Translations under genes and position numbers: made by a program
DNA from: a virus
DNA length: 24,113 nt
IMG/VR virus record: IMGVR_UViG_3300031963_000916
Coordinates: 1 to 24,113 of that record
Direction: 5' to 3' (one strand)
Notes under the pieces: model-generated
Told to the model about the DNA's origin: nothing
Databases searched by the model: none
The model's input: the letters and a program-made list of their open reading frames with translations, nothing else
Part shown: in pieces, positions 7,617 through 15,350 of the stretch
Layout of the letters: the number at the start of each line of letters is the position of its first letter
Position numbering within the stretch: the stretch's first letter is position 1

Positions 7617-7625
7617 TGCTACTAT
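7617..7625 (+). promoter_or_regulatory. Extended -10 (TGC-TACTAT) upstream of the replicase gene
   Basis: TG-C-TACTAT is an extended -10 element; a start near 7632 would give a 50-base leader. A similar TGA-TACTAT precedes the gene at 12202 on the minus strand. No -35 at proper spacing (TTGTCT at 7603 is only 11 bases away). Confidence 0.35.
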
Positions 7626-7681
7626 TTTTTAGATAAGACAAGAGAAAGAGACGGTATTTTGGAAAGGATATTTAGAGACTG

Positions 7682-10315
7682 ATGTCCTCTGACCACAAAG
7701 ATAGATTGAAAAAAGCCACCCTATGGTACGCAACTCAAGGGTGGAAATTGCTTCCTTGCTACGGAATAAATGATTCTGGTCGCTGTACCTGTAATGGACA
7801 GCACGACGAACCTAAAGATGTAGGTAAGCACCCAGCCATTGGCGACTGGAATACTCGCTCTACTGACGATAAATCAACCATTGAAACTTGGTGGAATAAC
7901 TCTCCAGACAACAACATCGGTGTTGTGTGCCACAAATCAGGCTTTTTTGTAATTGATATTGACCCCCGCTCTGGTGGTATTGATTCTTGGGAAAAGTTCC
8001 AAGAACTTATGGAATATGATTTGCCTCAAACCGTTGAAGCCTATACAGGTGCTTATTCATACAACGGTAAAAATTCTCGTGGTCGCCACATCTACTACCG
8101 TGTAGCCGATAACGAAAAACTTATTGGAAATCTGAAGTCTATGAATTTGCCAGGTATAGACATAAAACATAACGGGTATGTTTTACTTGCCCCATCGCGG
8201 CACTTTTCTGGAATTCAATATGAGTGGGTAGAGGGTAAAGCACCTTGGCAAATACCTATTGCCGAAGCCAACGAAAAAATGCTTTCAGTTTTACGCAAAG
8301 GTGGTCGTAGAAACTCTGGAACTTCTCTTGGCGTTAGCGATTGGGATTCTTTTGCTGGACTTGAGTACCGTGGCGAGTCCGTAGATATTGCTAAGTTTTT
8401 TGAAGAAGGTATTGACGAAGGCTCCCGTGCTGTTGATATCTACAAACTTGCCTGTGCTTTAGCAAACAAAATGGGAGTTGAAACCGAATACAAGCGTATG
8501 GCTATTGAAACTCTAATGATTCGTTTCAACCACGAAAAAGTTAGACCGCCTATGGAACTTGAGGGACCTAACTCTCTACTTATGCACACTCGTCGTGCTA
8601 TAGAGTTTGTGGCTTCTAATCCAGTTACCGAACAAGTTTGGCCTGGGCTTCAGGATTGGGCTATTAAAAATCAAGCACAGAATAGTGTTGGTTATCAAGG
8701 CACCCCAGAAAGACAGAGCACATCTGACCCAGACGATGTTGAATACCTAACTACTGACCTACACGGAACCGTTGGCGGTGCGATTGATGAAGCAGCAAGA
8801 AACGGTATGTCAATTGCTCAAGCATTTGGCTCTGGCGACATTGATATTCCAAAAGACCCTGACGCAATTACGGAAGCCGAGGGTGGAACTCCTGGCAAGC
8901 GTTCTTTGTCTGATATTGGTAATGGTCGTAGGTTAGTGGATTCTTTTGGCTCTTCTATTCGCTATACGCCGGGAATTGGTTGGTTTATTTGGAACGGTCA
9001 GTATTGGAGAGCAGACGCAGAAAATCTTGGTATGCAAGAACTTGCTAAAAAACTTGCTCCAATTATTGCTTCTGAAGTTACTCAGTATGATGACCCAGAT
9101 AAAAAGAACGATGTTGTGAAATGGGCAAATCAAGCAAAAGGAAATGGTCGCCTAAACGGTGCTATTGAAAGTTCTAACTCTGACCCAAGAGTTGTTACTC
9201 AAGTTGAGCATTGGGATAGCGATAAAAACTTGCTTGGTGTTGCTAATGGAGTTGTAGATTTGAAAACTGGCGAACTGCTAAAGGGAAAGCCAGAACTACA
9301 CATTACTAAACGAGCACCTGTCGGATACACTCAGGGGCTTCGCAATGTGCGTTGGGAAGAGTTCATCAACTACGCTACTGGTGGAGATAAAGAACTTCAG
9401 GATTGGTTACAGCGTGCTGCTGGCTACACTCTTACTGGCTTAAACAATCAAGATGTTATGTTTTTAGTTTATGGTCCGCCAGGTTCAGGTAAAAACACAT
9501 TTGTTGAAGCATTAGTAAAAGCATTAGGAACACAGCAATACTCTTGGCCACTTGATTCAAGTATCTTGGCTCAGGGCGATGGTATGTCTTCAAGCACTGA
9601 CCTTTATCACTGGGCTGAGTTGCGTGGTCGCCGTATGGTTTGGGTTGATGAGTTGCCAGAATCAGAAAGACTAAAAGAGAACTCGGTAAAGAAACTTACT
9701 GGTTCATCTGAAATCTCTGCTCGTTCTCCTGGTGAAAAGCCTTTTACATTTGAGTCGATGGCTAAGTTGTGGGTAACTACTAACCACAGACCGATAATTA
9801 CAGATGAAGCAATGTGGAGAAGACTTAGACCAGTTCCTTGGTCAAATGTTCCTGAGTCGCCAGACCCAGAACTAAAAGCGTATCTGTTTGACCCTGAAGG
9901 TGCTTTGCCAGCAGTATTGGCTTGGGCTGTTGAAGGTGCCGTAAAGTATTTGAACTCTAGTGCTAGAGACCCGCTTGGTTGGTGTTCTGCGGTTAGAGAG
10001 TCTGCTGAGATGTACCAAAAGAACGAAGACCGTATCGGTATGTTCCTTGAAGAAGTGGCAAAAGAGTCTGAGGGCACTATGCTTTCTGTAAAAATTCTTT
10101 ACAGTGTCTATCGTGCTTGGTCGGAAGACCGTGGTGAAAGACCACTAACTCAAATCCGTTTTCAGCGTAAGTTGTCGGATAGAGGTCTTACTATAGACGG
10201 TCAAGGCTCTAAAGCGGTAGTAAAAGATATGATGCTTTTACCTAAGCCAGTAGAGCCACAGCCAGAAATCAACTGGGCTGAAGTAGAACTGAGAAGTAGA
10301 AATCACTTGTTCTAG
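7682..10315 (+). CDS. Primase-polymerase / SF3-type helicase replicase (D5/P4-like)
   Basis: An 877-residue fusion. The N-terminal AEP prim-pol domain (PF09250-like) has GKHP at 48-51, the metal-binding pair in VIDIDPR (D92, D94) and a later GRH and APSRHFSG segment. A middle region leads to a D5_N-like domain and then the helicase: Walker A GPPGSGKNT at 598-606, Walker B MVWVDE at 652-657 and a sensor-like WVTTNHRP near 698-705, as in phage/plasmid P4-type SF3 helicases. The C-terminus looks like a winged-helix cap. Together it could prime and unwind phage DNA at the origin. The start is bounded by an in-frame TAG at 7673. The AAAGG before it is rather far (14 bases). It is transcribed away from the membrane protein gene. 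Confidence 0.92.
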   Translation: MSSDHKDRLKKATLWYATQGWKLLPCYGINDSGRCTCNGQHDEPKDVGKHPAIGDWNTRSTDDKSTIETWWNNSPDNNIGVVCHKSGFFVIDIDPRSGGIDSWEKFQELMEYDLPQTVEAYTGAYSYNGKNSRGRHIYYRVADNEKLIGNLKSMNLPGIDIKHNGYVLLAPSRHFSGIQYEWVEGKAPWQIPIAEANEKMLSVLRKGGRRNSGTSLGVSDWDSFAGLEYRGESVDIAKFFEEGIDEGSRAVDIYKLACALANKMGVETEYKRMAIETLMIRFNHEKVRPPMELEGPNSLLMHTRRAIEFVASNPVTEQVWPGLQDWAIKNQAQNSVGYQGTPERQSTSDPDDVEYLTTDLHGTVGGAIDEAARNGMSIAQAFGSGDIDIPKDPDAITEAEGGTPGKRSLSDIGNGRRLVDSFGSSIRYTPGIGWFIWNGQYWRADAENLGMQELAKKLAPIIASEVTQYDDPDKKNDVVKWANQAKGNGRLNGAIESSNSDPRVVTQVEHWDSDKNLLGVANGVVDLKTGELLKGKPELHITKRAPVGYTQGLRNVRWEEFINYATGGDKELQDWLQRAAGYTLTGLNNQDVMFLVYGPPGSGKNTFVEALVKALGTQQYSWPLDSSILAQGDGMSSSTDLYHWAELRGRRMVWVDELPESERLKENSVKKLTGSSEISARSPGEKPFTFESMAKLWVTTNHRPIITDEAMWRRLRPVPWSNVPESPDPELKAYLFDPEGALPAVLAWAVEGAVKYLNSSARDPLGWCSAVRESAEMYQKNEDRIGMFLEEVAKESEGTMLSVKILYSVYRAWSEDRGERPLTQIRFQRKLSDRGLTIDGQGSKAVVKDMMLLPKPVEPQPEINWAEVELRSRNHLF

Positions 10316-10357
10316 TGGTGTCTAACACATTAGATTCTATAAATATGTTGTAGGATA

Positions 10358-10415
10358 AACCCGTCGAGTTGCGGGAGAGTAACAAGACTGGGTTGGGGTC
10401 GCAAGACCCCGCCCA
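10358..10415 (+). promoter_or_regulatory. Structured leader with mutually exclusive pairings
   Basis: The 118-base gap before the GT-A-like gene can fold into: P1, 10358-10365 with 10386-10394 (bulged T10389); a 2x2 G-A/A-A internal loop; P2, 10368-10372 with 10379-10383, loop GGGAGA; P3, 10395-10400 with 10405-10410, closed by a GCAA tetraloop (GNRA type). GGG 10390-10392 of P1 can instead pair with CCC 10412-10414 and lengthen P3, so the two folds exclude each other. No T-run follows, so it is not a simple terminator. A TATAAA at 10338-10343 could start the RNA near 10350. Predicted by hand only. Confidence 0.45.
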
Positions 10416-10433
10416 CCTAAAAGAAAGATAAAT

Positions 10434-11285
10434 ATGAAAATCGTTATAGCGACACCAATGTATGGCGGTAACTCAAAGAGTGTGTATGTGTCTTGTCTGA
10501 CACAACTTACTGGTGAATTGGCTAAGGCTGGGCACTCAGTAAATATTATGTCCATCACAAACGAAAGTTTGATTACTAGAGCAAGAAACACTCTTACTCA
10601 TATGTTTTTGAAAAGCGATGCTGACGCTTTGCTTTTTATTGATGGAGACCACGGTTGGGTTTCTGAAGACATAGTAAAAATGGTTAACTCAGGTAAAGAT
10701 TTGATTGGTGCTATCTACCCAATGAAATCAATAAATTGGGATAATGTTCGCAAGGCTGCTCTTGCTGGGAAACCAAATCTAGAACTTTACTCTGGAAATT
10801 TTGCCGTGAACTTTTTACCAGAACAGCAGAACTTTAAGGCAGATGAACCTTTCAAAGTTCGTGATGTTGGTACTGGAATGATGTTTATTCGTAGAAATGT
10901 TTTGGAAGAAATTGCTAAATCAGATTTAGTAAAGAGATACCACAACAATTCTCCTAGCGTAGAAATACCTATGGGAGAAGAAATAGTTGAATTCTTTACA
11001 ACTTACATTACCCCTGAGCCAGAATCTATTTTGCTTTCTGAAGATTATGCTTTCTGCGACATCTGGCGTAAGTTGGGACACGATGCTTGGGCTGCTCCTT
11101 GGGTAAGAATTACTCACGCTGGAGAATTTAATTTCCCAGGTTATTTCTTGAGTACTTTAGAAATTCAAGGTCAAGTAGAAGATGACCCAGACAAAACTCC
11201 TAGTCAGCCTGTTCCTGCTGAATTGAGTCAAGAAGATTCTTTACAGTTGTTGGATACCATTGTCGCTGATTCTGAGTCGGAATAG
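10434..11285 (+). CDS. GT-A-like glycosyltransferase
   Basis: A 283-residue protein. Seen: a first strand KIVIATPMYGG, a helix, then RARN and the metal/nucleotide-sugar site LLFIDGDHGW (D70-G71-D72, a D-x-D motif), and further on SEDYAFCDIWRKLGH, the acidic/aromatic acceptor-side segment, and ITHAGEFNF near the end. These are features of GT-A fold glycosyltransferases carried by many phages. Its ribosome site is weak (AAGAAAG) and follows a structured leader. The last 86 bases overlap, antisense, the end of the serine recombinase gene. It may glycosylate phage DNA, virion protein or host envelope; acceptor unknown. Confidence 0.68.
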   Translation: MKIVIATPMYGGNSKSVYVSCLTQLTGELAKAGHSVNIMSITNESLITRARNTLTHMFLKSDADALLFIDGDHGWVSEDIVKMVNSGKDLIGAIYPMKSINWDNVRKAALAGKPNLELYSGNFAVNFLPEQQNFKADEPFKVRDVGTGMMFIRRNVLEEIAKSDLVKRYHNNSPSVEIPMGEEIVEFFTTYITPEPESILLSEDYAFCDIWRKLGHDAWAAPWVRITHAGEFNFPGYFLSTLEIQGQVEDDPDKTPSQPVPAELSQEDSLQLLDTIVADSESE

Positions 11286-11871
11286 AATCTTTATTTAGAC
11301 CGTCAGCAATCTTTCTAAACGAATCCCCTTTAGAACGCTCAAAAACAATTCTGTCTTTGACTTCTTGAGGGGTTTTGTTCATCGGCCCCATGTCTTTACC
11401 CCAAACTATTCCCCTAGCCCTGCGGTCTTTGTGGACATCTTTCTGACGCTCAGAAATAATTCCACGCTCCATCTCAGCCAAGGCAGACATAATTGTGACA
11501 ACAAAACGACCTTGATATGAAGAAGTGTCCAAATTTAGGTCAAGCATAACTAAACGCCAACCGTTGCTATTGGCTCGGTCAATGATGCTCAAAAAGTCCT
11601 TTGTAGAGCGTGCTAGACGGTCTATGCGGGTGACAAATAAAGCGTGTGCTTCTTTGTTATCTAGTCTTTTTAAAGCCCCTGAAAGGGCTGGGCGACCCGA
11701 AATAGACTTACCTGAGCGACCCTCTTCTCTAACTAACTCAAACTGCGTGTAGCCAGCCAACTCTGCTGCTTGCCTAAGTTGTCGCTCTTGGACATCTAGG
11801 CTTACGCCATCACTAACTTGAAGTTGTGTAGATACACGAGCATAGAGCAAGGCTAGTTCATTATTGGTCAA
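11200..11871 (-). CDS. Small serine recombinase (resolvase/invertase family)
   Basis: A 223-residue protein with the resolvase catalytic domain: YARVS with nucleophile Ser14 (Arg12 beside it), GRPAL near 59-63, then RIDRLAR with catalytic arginines and the long E-helix region (SALAEMERGIISERQ). The C-terminal part (RSKGDSFRKIADGLN) is an HTH that binds DNA. At this length it matches resolvases/invertases, not large serine integrases of 450 residues or more. It lies 1.8 kb from the tail-fibre genes, but I found no inverted crossover sites. Its start overlaps the small gene behind it (11861-12202). Possible roles: dimer resolution or DNA inversion; an integrase role is unlikely. Confidence 0.9.
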   Translation of the reverse strand: MTNNELALLYARVSTQLQVSDGVSLDVQERQLRQAAELAGYTQFELVREEGRSGKSISGRPALSGALKRLDNKEAHALFVTRIDRLARSTKDFLSIIDRANSNGWRLVMLDLNLDTSSYQGRFVVTIMSALAEMERGIISERQKDVHKDRRARGIVWGKDMGPMNKTPQEVKDRIVFERSKGDSFRKIADGLNKDSIPTQNQRQWYPTTVKNLLDSIQQEQAD

Positions 11872-12202
11872 GGTTCTCCTGTTTGGCTTCTGCTAGTTGA
11901 GCCTTACGCTTTATCTTATACTCTTTAGCCAAATGCTCGTCTGTCTTGTTTTTAGAATGTACAGTTTTTACCTTATCCATTCCACAACTGCGGAAGCAGT
12001 CTGAGCCAGTTAGAACATCTATCCACTCAACGCCCTTTTCAGTTTTTACATGCTTTACAAATCGGTGTCGGCCGGGCCAACCTTTTATTTTTAGTTCTGT
12101 GCCGGGTTTTACATAACGACCATTGATTTGTAGTTCCGTTGTGATTTCCCATTTATCATTTGGTCTTGGTCCAGACGGAACCGTTGCTTTTCTTTTTTTC
12201 AT
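11861..12202 (-). CDS. Small basic protein, conserved actinophage type
   Basis: A 113-residue protein. I chose the ATG at 12202 because TAGGAG lies seven bases before it; a longer frame to 12238 has no ribosome site. Seen: MKKRK basic start, a beta-rich core with PGTELKIKGWPGRHRFVKHV followed by VEWIDVL, and a helical lysine-rich tail. This core pattern recurs in small actinophage proteins of unknown role and suggests nucleic-acid binding through an SH3-like barrel. Its 3' end overlaps the serine recombinase start by 11 bases, so the two may be co-translated. Confidence 0.7.
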   Translation of the reverse strand: MKKRKATVPSGPRPNDKWEITTELQINGRYVKPGTELKIKGWPGRHRFVKHVKTEKGVEWIDVLTGSDCFRSCGMDKVKTVHSKNKTDEHLAKEYKIKRKAQLAEAKQENLDQ

Positions 12203-12228
12203 AGTTTTACTCCTATACCTATATGTAT

Positions 12229-12237
12229 ATAGTATCA
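12229..12237 (-). promoter_or_regulatory. Extended -10 for the small basic gene and recombinase
   Basis: Minus-strand TGA-TACTAT, with -10 TACTAT at 12229-12234. RNA would start near 12222, giving a leader of about 20 bases with the TAGGAG ribosome site before ATG 12202. Confidence 0.4.
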
Positions 12238-12240
12238 CTT

Positions 12241-13332
12241 TTATTTGTTTATGTCAATACCCAAATATTCGTGAGAATAACTCCAACGATTAGGGTCTAT
12301 GCTCCAGCGTGATTTTCCATCTAGATTTTGTCCGTCTGTTCTACGCATATGATTTTTAGATGTTGGCTTCCATAGCGGTGAGTTATCACGATACCCACCC
12401 AGCCTTGGGTGGCTAGTTTTTGAGAAATATCTTTTTCCGTTGTCCAAATAATGTTGAGCAACCGCCTCAGAAAGTTTTGGTCCTAATCCAAAGCCTTGAA
12501 AGTCTGGGTGAATAACAAGTCTGTGCTCTCTGTAAGCATTTTGAACTGTTCCAGATGGATAAGCAATAGACGCTACAAAACCAACTAGCGAGCCGTTCCA
12601 GAGTGCCAAGTAGCAGTGTGCTGATTTGTTGAGCGATTCGGAGAGATAGTGGTGCGAAGCGAAGTGGCTCCAAATTTCGTTTGAGCAAGCAAAGACTTCA
12701 AGAACCATTTCTGGTCGATGAAGATACCTTCCCGAAGCCCACTCGCCTCTGTCAGTGTCAATAATCCAATCTGGTTCTAAATACTCAAGGATATCTCTGT
12801 GGCAGGTTGCTAAAACTATATTTTGAATATTATTCTTTTTTACATATCGAGACATTGCTGTTGAAGCAGCCTTAGCAACATTGCGGTCAATTACAGATGT
12901 AAATTCATCTATGCGGGCAAAGTCGTGAAGAGAGCGTGCTAGGTCTGCTCTAAACTGCTGACCGTTAGACAATACTGAATATGGTTTTACCCACTCTGGA
13001 ACTGACATAAGACCAGCGGCAGAAAGTTTTTCTAGTGCCTCTACTGGCGTATCAAAATGAGATGCTATTGATTTATTGTTATCCCAAATTGGCTTAGATA
13101 TTTCACTACCGAATTGAGATAAAAGTTTAGATTTACCTGTCCCAGATGCCCCAACAATTACTCCTATGCCCCAAGTTTTAGGTAAATCTGTTGGCAAAAG
13201 ATACGGATAGAACTTTTCTTGACCATTAGATATATAATCAAACGGTTTTATAAGTTCCTGTGTAATTTCATCAAGATTTACGCTTGATGTGAGTGGCTCT
13301 TTTGAGCGTTCTAGTTTTATCCAATCGGTCAT
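12241..13332 (-). CDS. ABC-type ATPase fused to GNAT acetyltransferase domain (COG2401-like)
   Basis: A 363-residue fusion. ATPase half: Walker A GASGTGKS 61-68, ABC signature LSNGQ 121-125, Walker B/D-loop IDEFTSVID 141-149 with D142-E143, and switch His178 in ATCHRD. No membrane segment, so it is a soluble ABC ATPase, not an exporter. GNAT half: starts near residue 205; the acetyl-CoA-binding loop is HPDFQGFGLG with Q279-G280-F-G-L-G284, after a beta-strand (SLVGFVASIAY). The same order is known in COG2401 proteins, whose function is not established. Nearby are a serine recombinase and tail genes. Options: DNA or protein modification coupled to ATP hydrolysis. The architecture is firm, the role inferred. 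Ribosome site is modest (ATAGG). Confidence 0.88.
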   Translation of the reverse strand: MTDWIKLERSKEPLTSSVNLDEITQELIKPFDYISNGQEKFYPYLLPTDLPKTWGIGVIVGASGTGKSKLLSQFGSEISKPIWDNNKSIASHFDTPVEALEKLSAAGLMSVPEWVKPYSVLSNGQQFRADLARSLHDFARIDEFTSVIDRNVAKAASTAMSRYVKKNNIQNIVLATCHRDILEYLEPDWIIDTDRGEWASGRYLHRPEMVLEVFACSNEIWSHFASHHYLSESLNKSAHCYLALWNGSLVGFVASIAYPSGTVQNAYREHRLVIHPDFQGFGLGPKLSEAVAQHYLDNGKRYFSKTSHPRLGGYRDNSPLWKPTSKNHMRRTDGQNLDGKSRWSIDPNRWSYSHEYLGIDINK

Positions 13333-13373
13333 AAAAATAGCCTATCAGGTTTAGTGGGATAATTTAATTACAT

Positions 13374-13511
13374 ATGGAACAACAAAATAAAGGTCAAGAC
13401 CCAAATAAATGCAAGGTCTGCGGTAAATTTTTTGTAGTTAAAGTGCTGGCTCGCTGCTGTGAAGAGAAGCACAACGGGGTAGTTTTTGTTAGAAACAAAG
13501 ACAAAATGTAA
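13374..13511 (+). CDS. 45-residue zinc-finger-like peptide
   Basis: A short frame (ATG 13374 to TAA 13511) encodes 45 residues. It has C13-x2-C16 followed by C28-C29 and H33, a potential zinc site, with a basic, hydrophobic C-terminus. Divergent from the ABC/GNAT gene. No Shine-Dalgarno is seen; GATAAT lies 10 bases before the ATG, so the message may have almost no leader. The cysteine pattern argues it is a real gene. Function unknown. Confidence 0.5.
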   Translation: MEQQNKGQDPNKCKVCGKFFVVKVLARCCEEKHNGVVFVRNKDKM

Positions 13512-13513
13512 AT

Positions 13514-13660
13514 TTAGTTAGATAAGGCTTGAACCTGAGCCTCTAATTCTTCTACTTTAGTAACTAAAAGCACTACTACTTCTGCCACGGTTTTTAAATC
13601 TTCTGGACTGACATATCCGTCTTGACCAAATTTTTCCAGCAATAATTTAATTTCTTCCAT
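13514..13660 (-). CDS. 48-residue coiled-coil peptide at the end of the tail operon
   Basis: A minus-strand frame from ATG 13660 to TAA 13514, with a clear GGAG six to seven bases upstream, encodes a small acidic protein: MEEIKLLLEKFG, a VSPEDLKTV turn and a leucine/valine-rich heptad helix ending VEELEAQVQAL. It lies just after the shorter tail-fibre gene (its start is 10 bases from that stop) and converges on the plus-strand peptide with only two bases between stops. It may be a tail-fibre accessory or chaperone; unproven. Confidence 0.65.
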   Translation of the reverse strand: MEEIKLLLEKFGQDGYVSPEDLKTVAEVVVLLVTKVEELEAQVQALSN

Positions 13661-13669
13661 AATTTACTC

Positions 13670-15094
13670 CTAAGCCCATCCGCCAGAAATAATTGCTGGT
13701 GCTGTTGAACCAATTTTAGTAATTTGTTGATAAGAGTTGGCAAGCATGGTAGCCGTAGAACCTCCACCAGTAGAGATTTGATATTTAAATTCTACGGTTC
13801 CACCAGTTGTGGCATTGCTCCGAAAATATCCCTCAACAAAAATAGTTGAGTTAGAAGTAGTTGACGACAGTGTTGGTGAAACGCTTGTAGCAGTTGTGGT
13901 TAAAACCCTACTAGAAAGAACTCCACCAGAAGTTCCAGAAATAAACATAGAGTTATAATAAATGCTGACTGGTGCGTTAGCAAAAGTTGGGACTAACTGA
14001 ATAGCGGCAGGTACTGACGAAAAAGAAAAGTTAACTGAAAGATTTAATTTAAAGAAATAAGTTTTACCTGCTTCTAAAGTTAAAGTTCTAGCACCTGTTG
14101 GAAATATGGACTGCGGTGTGTTAGTTGTAGCAGCAGTTGCGTTTGCATTTGAATAAGCCCACGCTGGGGCAAAAATTGTACCTTTACCAGCCGATGTTCC
14201 AGTTGTTGTAAGTGTGTAAATATCTCCGTTGTAATCTAACAACCCAGAAGCGGCTGTAGTAGTTGAATTAGCAATTAATGGAGTAGTTAGAGTTGGGCTT
14301 GTAGAAAATACAAGATTTCCAGAGCCTGTTTCATCGGAAATTGTACCTGCTAATTGAGCAGAAGTTGTAGCAGCGTAGTAAGTGTTGCTAAGAGTCGGTT
14401 GTACCCAGAACGGGGCGTTTGTGCTTGAGTTAAAGGCAAGTGTCGAGTTGTTTGTCGCGGTTCTAGCCAAGAAAGTAGTGGTGTTTGCTGCTGATTGATA
14501 AGGCAATGAGCCAGCATCACCAGCACCTATGTTTACTGAGATGCTAGTAGTGGCTGCGTTTAGGTTTGCTACTTGAGTAGTAGATGTAACTGTAAAAGGT
14601 GATGTACCAGTAGCAACATTTGAAGTGAATGTAGGTGCCGTTACTACTTGAGTAAAGGAACCACCGCTAAGAAACTGGAACGCTGAACCAGATTGTTTTG
14701 TAATGGCTGCGTCACCTAAAGTTATACTTCCTTGACCAGCGGTGTTAGAAAAAATTTGTCCAGTTGCTCTTAAATTTCCAGTAACATTCAAACTTGTTCC
14801 AGTAGCCACACCTATATTTGGGGTAGTGAAAGTGGGGCTAGTTGAGAATACTAAATTGCCTGTTCCTGTTTCATCTGAAATAAGTCCAGCAAATGTAGCA
14901 GAAGTCATTGTGCCGTTTAGCAGTGACACATCGGTTGAATACTTTAGGGAAGTCCAAGCGGTTGACCCGTTTCCAATTTTGAACTCTAGAGTGTCTGTCT
15001 CAAAACCAATTTCACCTGAAGCAAGCGTAGGATTTGCGGTAGTCCAGTTTGCTGCGGTGTCTCTACGGACTTGGACTTTAGTTGATACTGGCAT
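13670..15094 (-). CDS. Tail fibre protein with Mtd-like N-terminus (shorter paralog)
   Basis: A 474-residue virion protein. Residues 5-50 (QVRRDTAANW, ASGEIGFETDTL, KIGNGSTAW) match the major tropism determinant N-terminal/attachment module found at the start of phage fibres. The remainder is Ser/Thr/Gly/Ala-rich beta repeat, including SDETG-type units at about 71-96 and 251-274, and ends with a larger region (residues 300-474) that probably forms the receptor-binding tip. The stop is close to the small coiled-coil gene. It shares a 47-residue module, 42 identical by eye, with the 15351-17285 fibre. No reverse transcriptase is seen, so no sign of a diversity-generating system. Confidence 0.88.
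   Translation of the reverse strand: MPVSTKVQVRRDTAANWTTANPTLASGEIGFETDTLEFKIGNGSTAWTSLKYSTDVSLLNGTMTSATFAGLISDETGTGNLVFSTSPTFTTPNIGVATGTSLNVTGNLRATGQIFSNTAGQGSITLGDAAITKQSGSAFQFLSGGSFTQVVTAPTFTSNVATGTSPFTVTSTTQVANLNAATTSISVNIGAGDAGSLPYQSAANTTTFLARTATNNSTLAFNSSTNAPFWVQPTLSNTYYAATTSAQLAGTISDETGSGNLVFSTSPTLTTPLIANSTTTAASGLLDYNGDIYTLTTTGTSAGKGTIFAPAWAYSNANATAATTNTPQSIFPTGARTLTLEAGKTYFFKLNLSVNFSFSSVPAAIQLVPTFANAPVSIYYNSMFISGTSGGVLSSRVLTTTATSVSPTLSSTTSNSTIFVEGYFRSNATTGGTVEFKYQISTGGGSTATMLANSYQQITKIGSTAPAIISGGWA
14279..14419 (-). repeat. Paralogous fibre module, copy in the shorter fibre
   Basis: Encodes residues 226-272 (NAPFWVQPTL... through SDETGSGN to LTTP). It matches residues 318-364 of the longer fibre (16194-16334) at 42 of 47 positions by my count. 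DNA is more diverged than protein. Confidence 0.85.
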
Positions 15095-15097
15095 TTA

Positions 15098-15331
15098 CTA
15101 CCCCTTTACTGGTGGTAGTACGCTTAGTTCTTCTTGATAAGTCTGAATTACGGTCTCTATCTCTCTGATTGCCGTATCTGCTTCGGTAACTAATTCAGGC
15201 TTACCGTTTCTTTGGGCAGCAAGTCTATTTATTTTATGCTGATAACCTTCAGCAGCAAGTTGCTGAATACGCTTGGTAAGAACTTCTCTACGCTCTTCAA
15301 TTGGCAATAGAGCAGCAAAGTCAATTGTCAT
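15098..15331 (-). CDS. Small coiled-coil protein between the two fibre genes
   Basis: A 77-residue charged protein, mostly helical (IEERREVLTKRIQQLAAEGY, then REIETVIQTYQEEL). It lies between two tail-fibre genes in the same operon with short gaps. No membrane segment or catalytic motif. A small tail-fibre assembly chaperone or spacer is a plausible but unproven role. Confidence 0.7.
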   Translation of the reverse strand: MTIDFAALLPIEERREVLTKRIQQLAAEGYQHKINRLAAQRNGKPELVTEADTAIREIETVIQTYQEELSVLPPVKG

Positions 15332-15350
15332 TATTTATTCCTTATTAGGC

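Noticed and set aside
10395-10410. P3 hairpin as a terminator of the replicase gene
   Set aside because: No T-run follows it; GCCCACCT comes next, so intrinsic termination is unlikely.
11200-11871. Phage integrase
   Set aside because: 223 residues is too short for a large serine integrase, and no att-like site was found.
14742-15137. 131-residue plus-strand open frame
   Set aside because: It is the mirror of the Mtd-like fibre gene; valine-rich low-complexity translation, no ribosome site.
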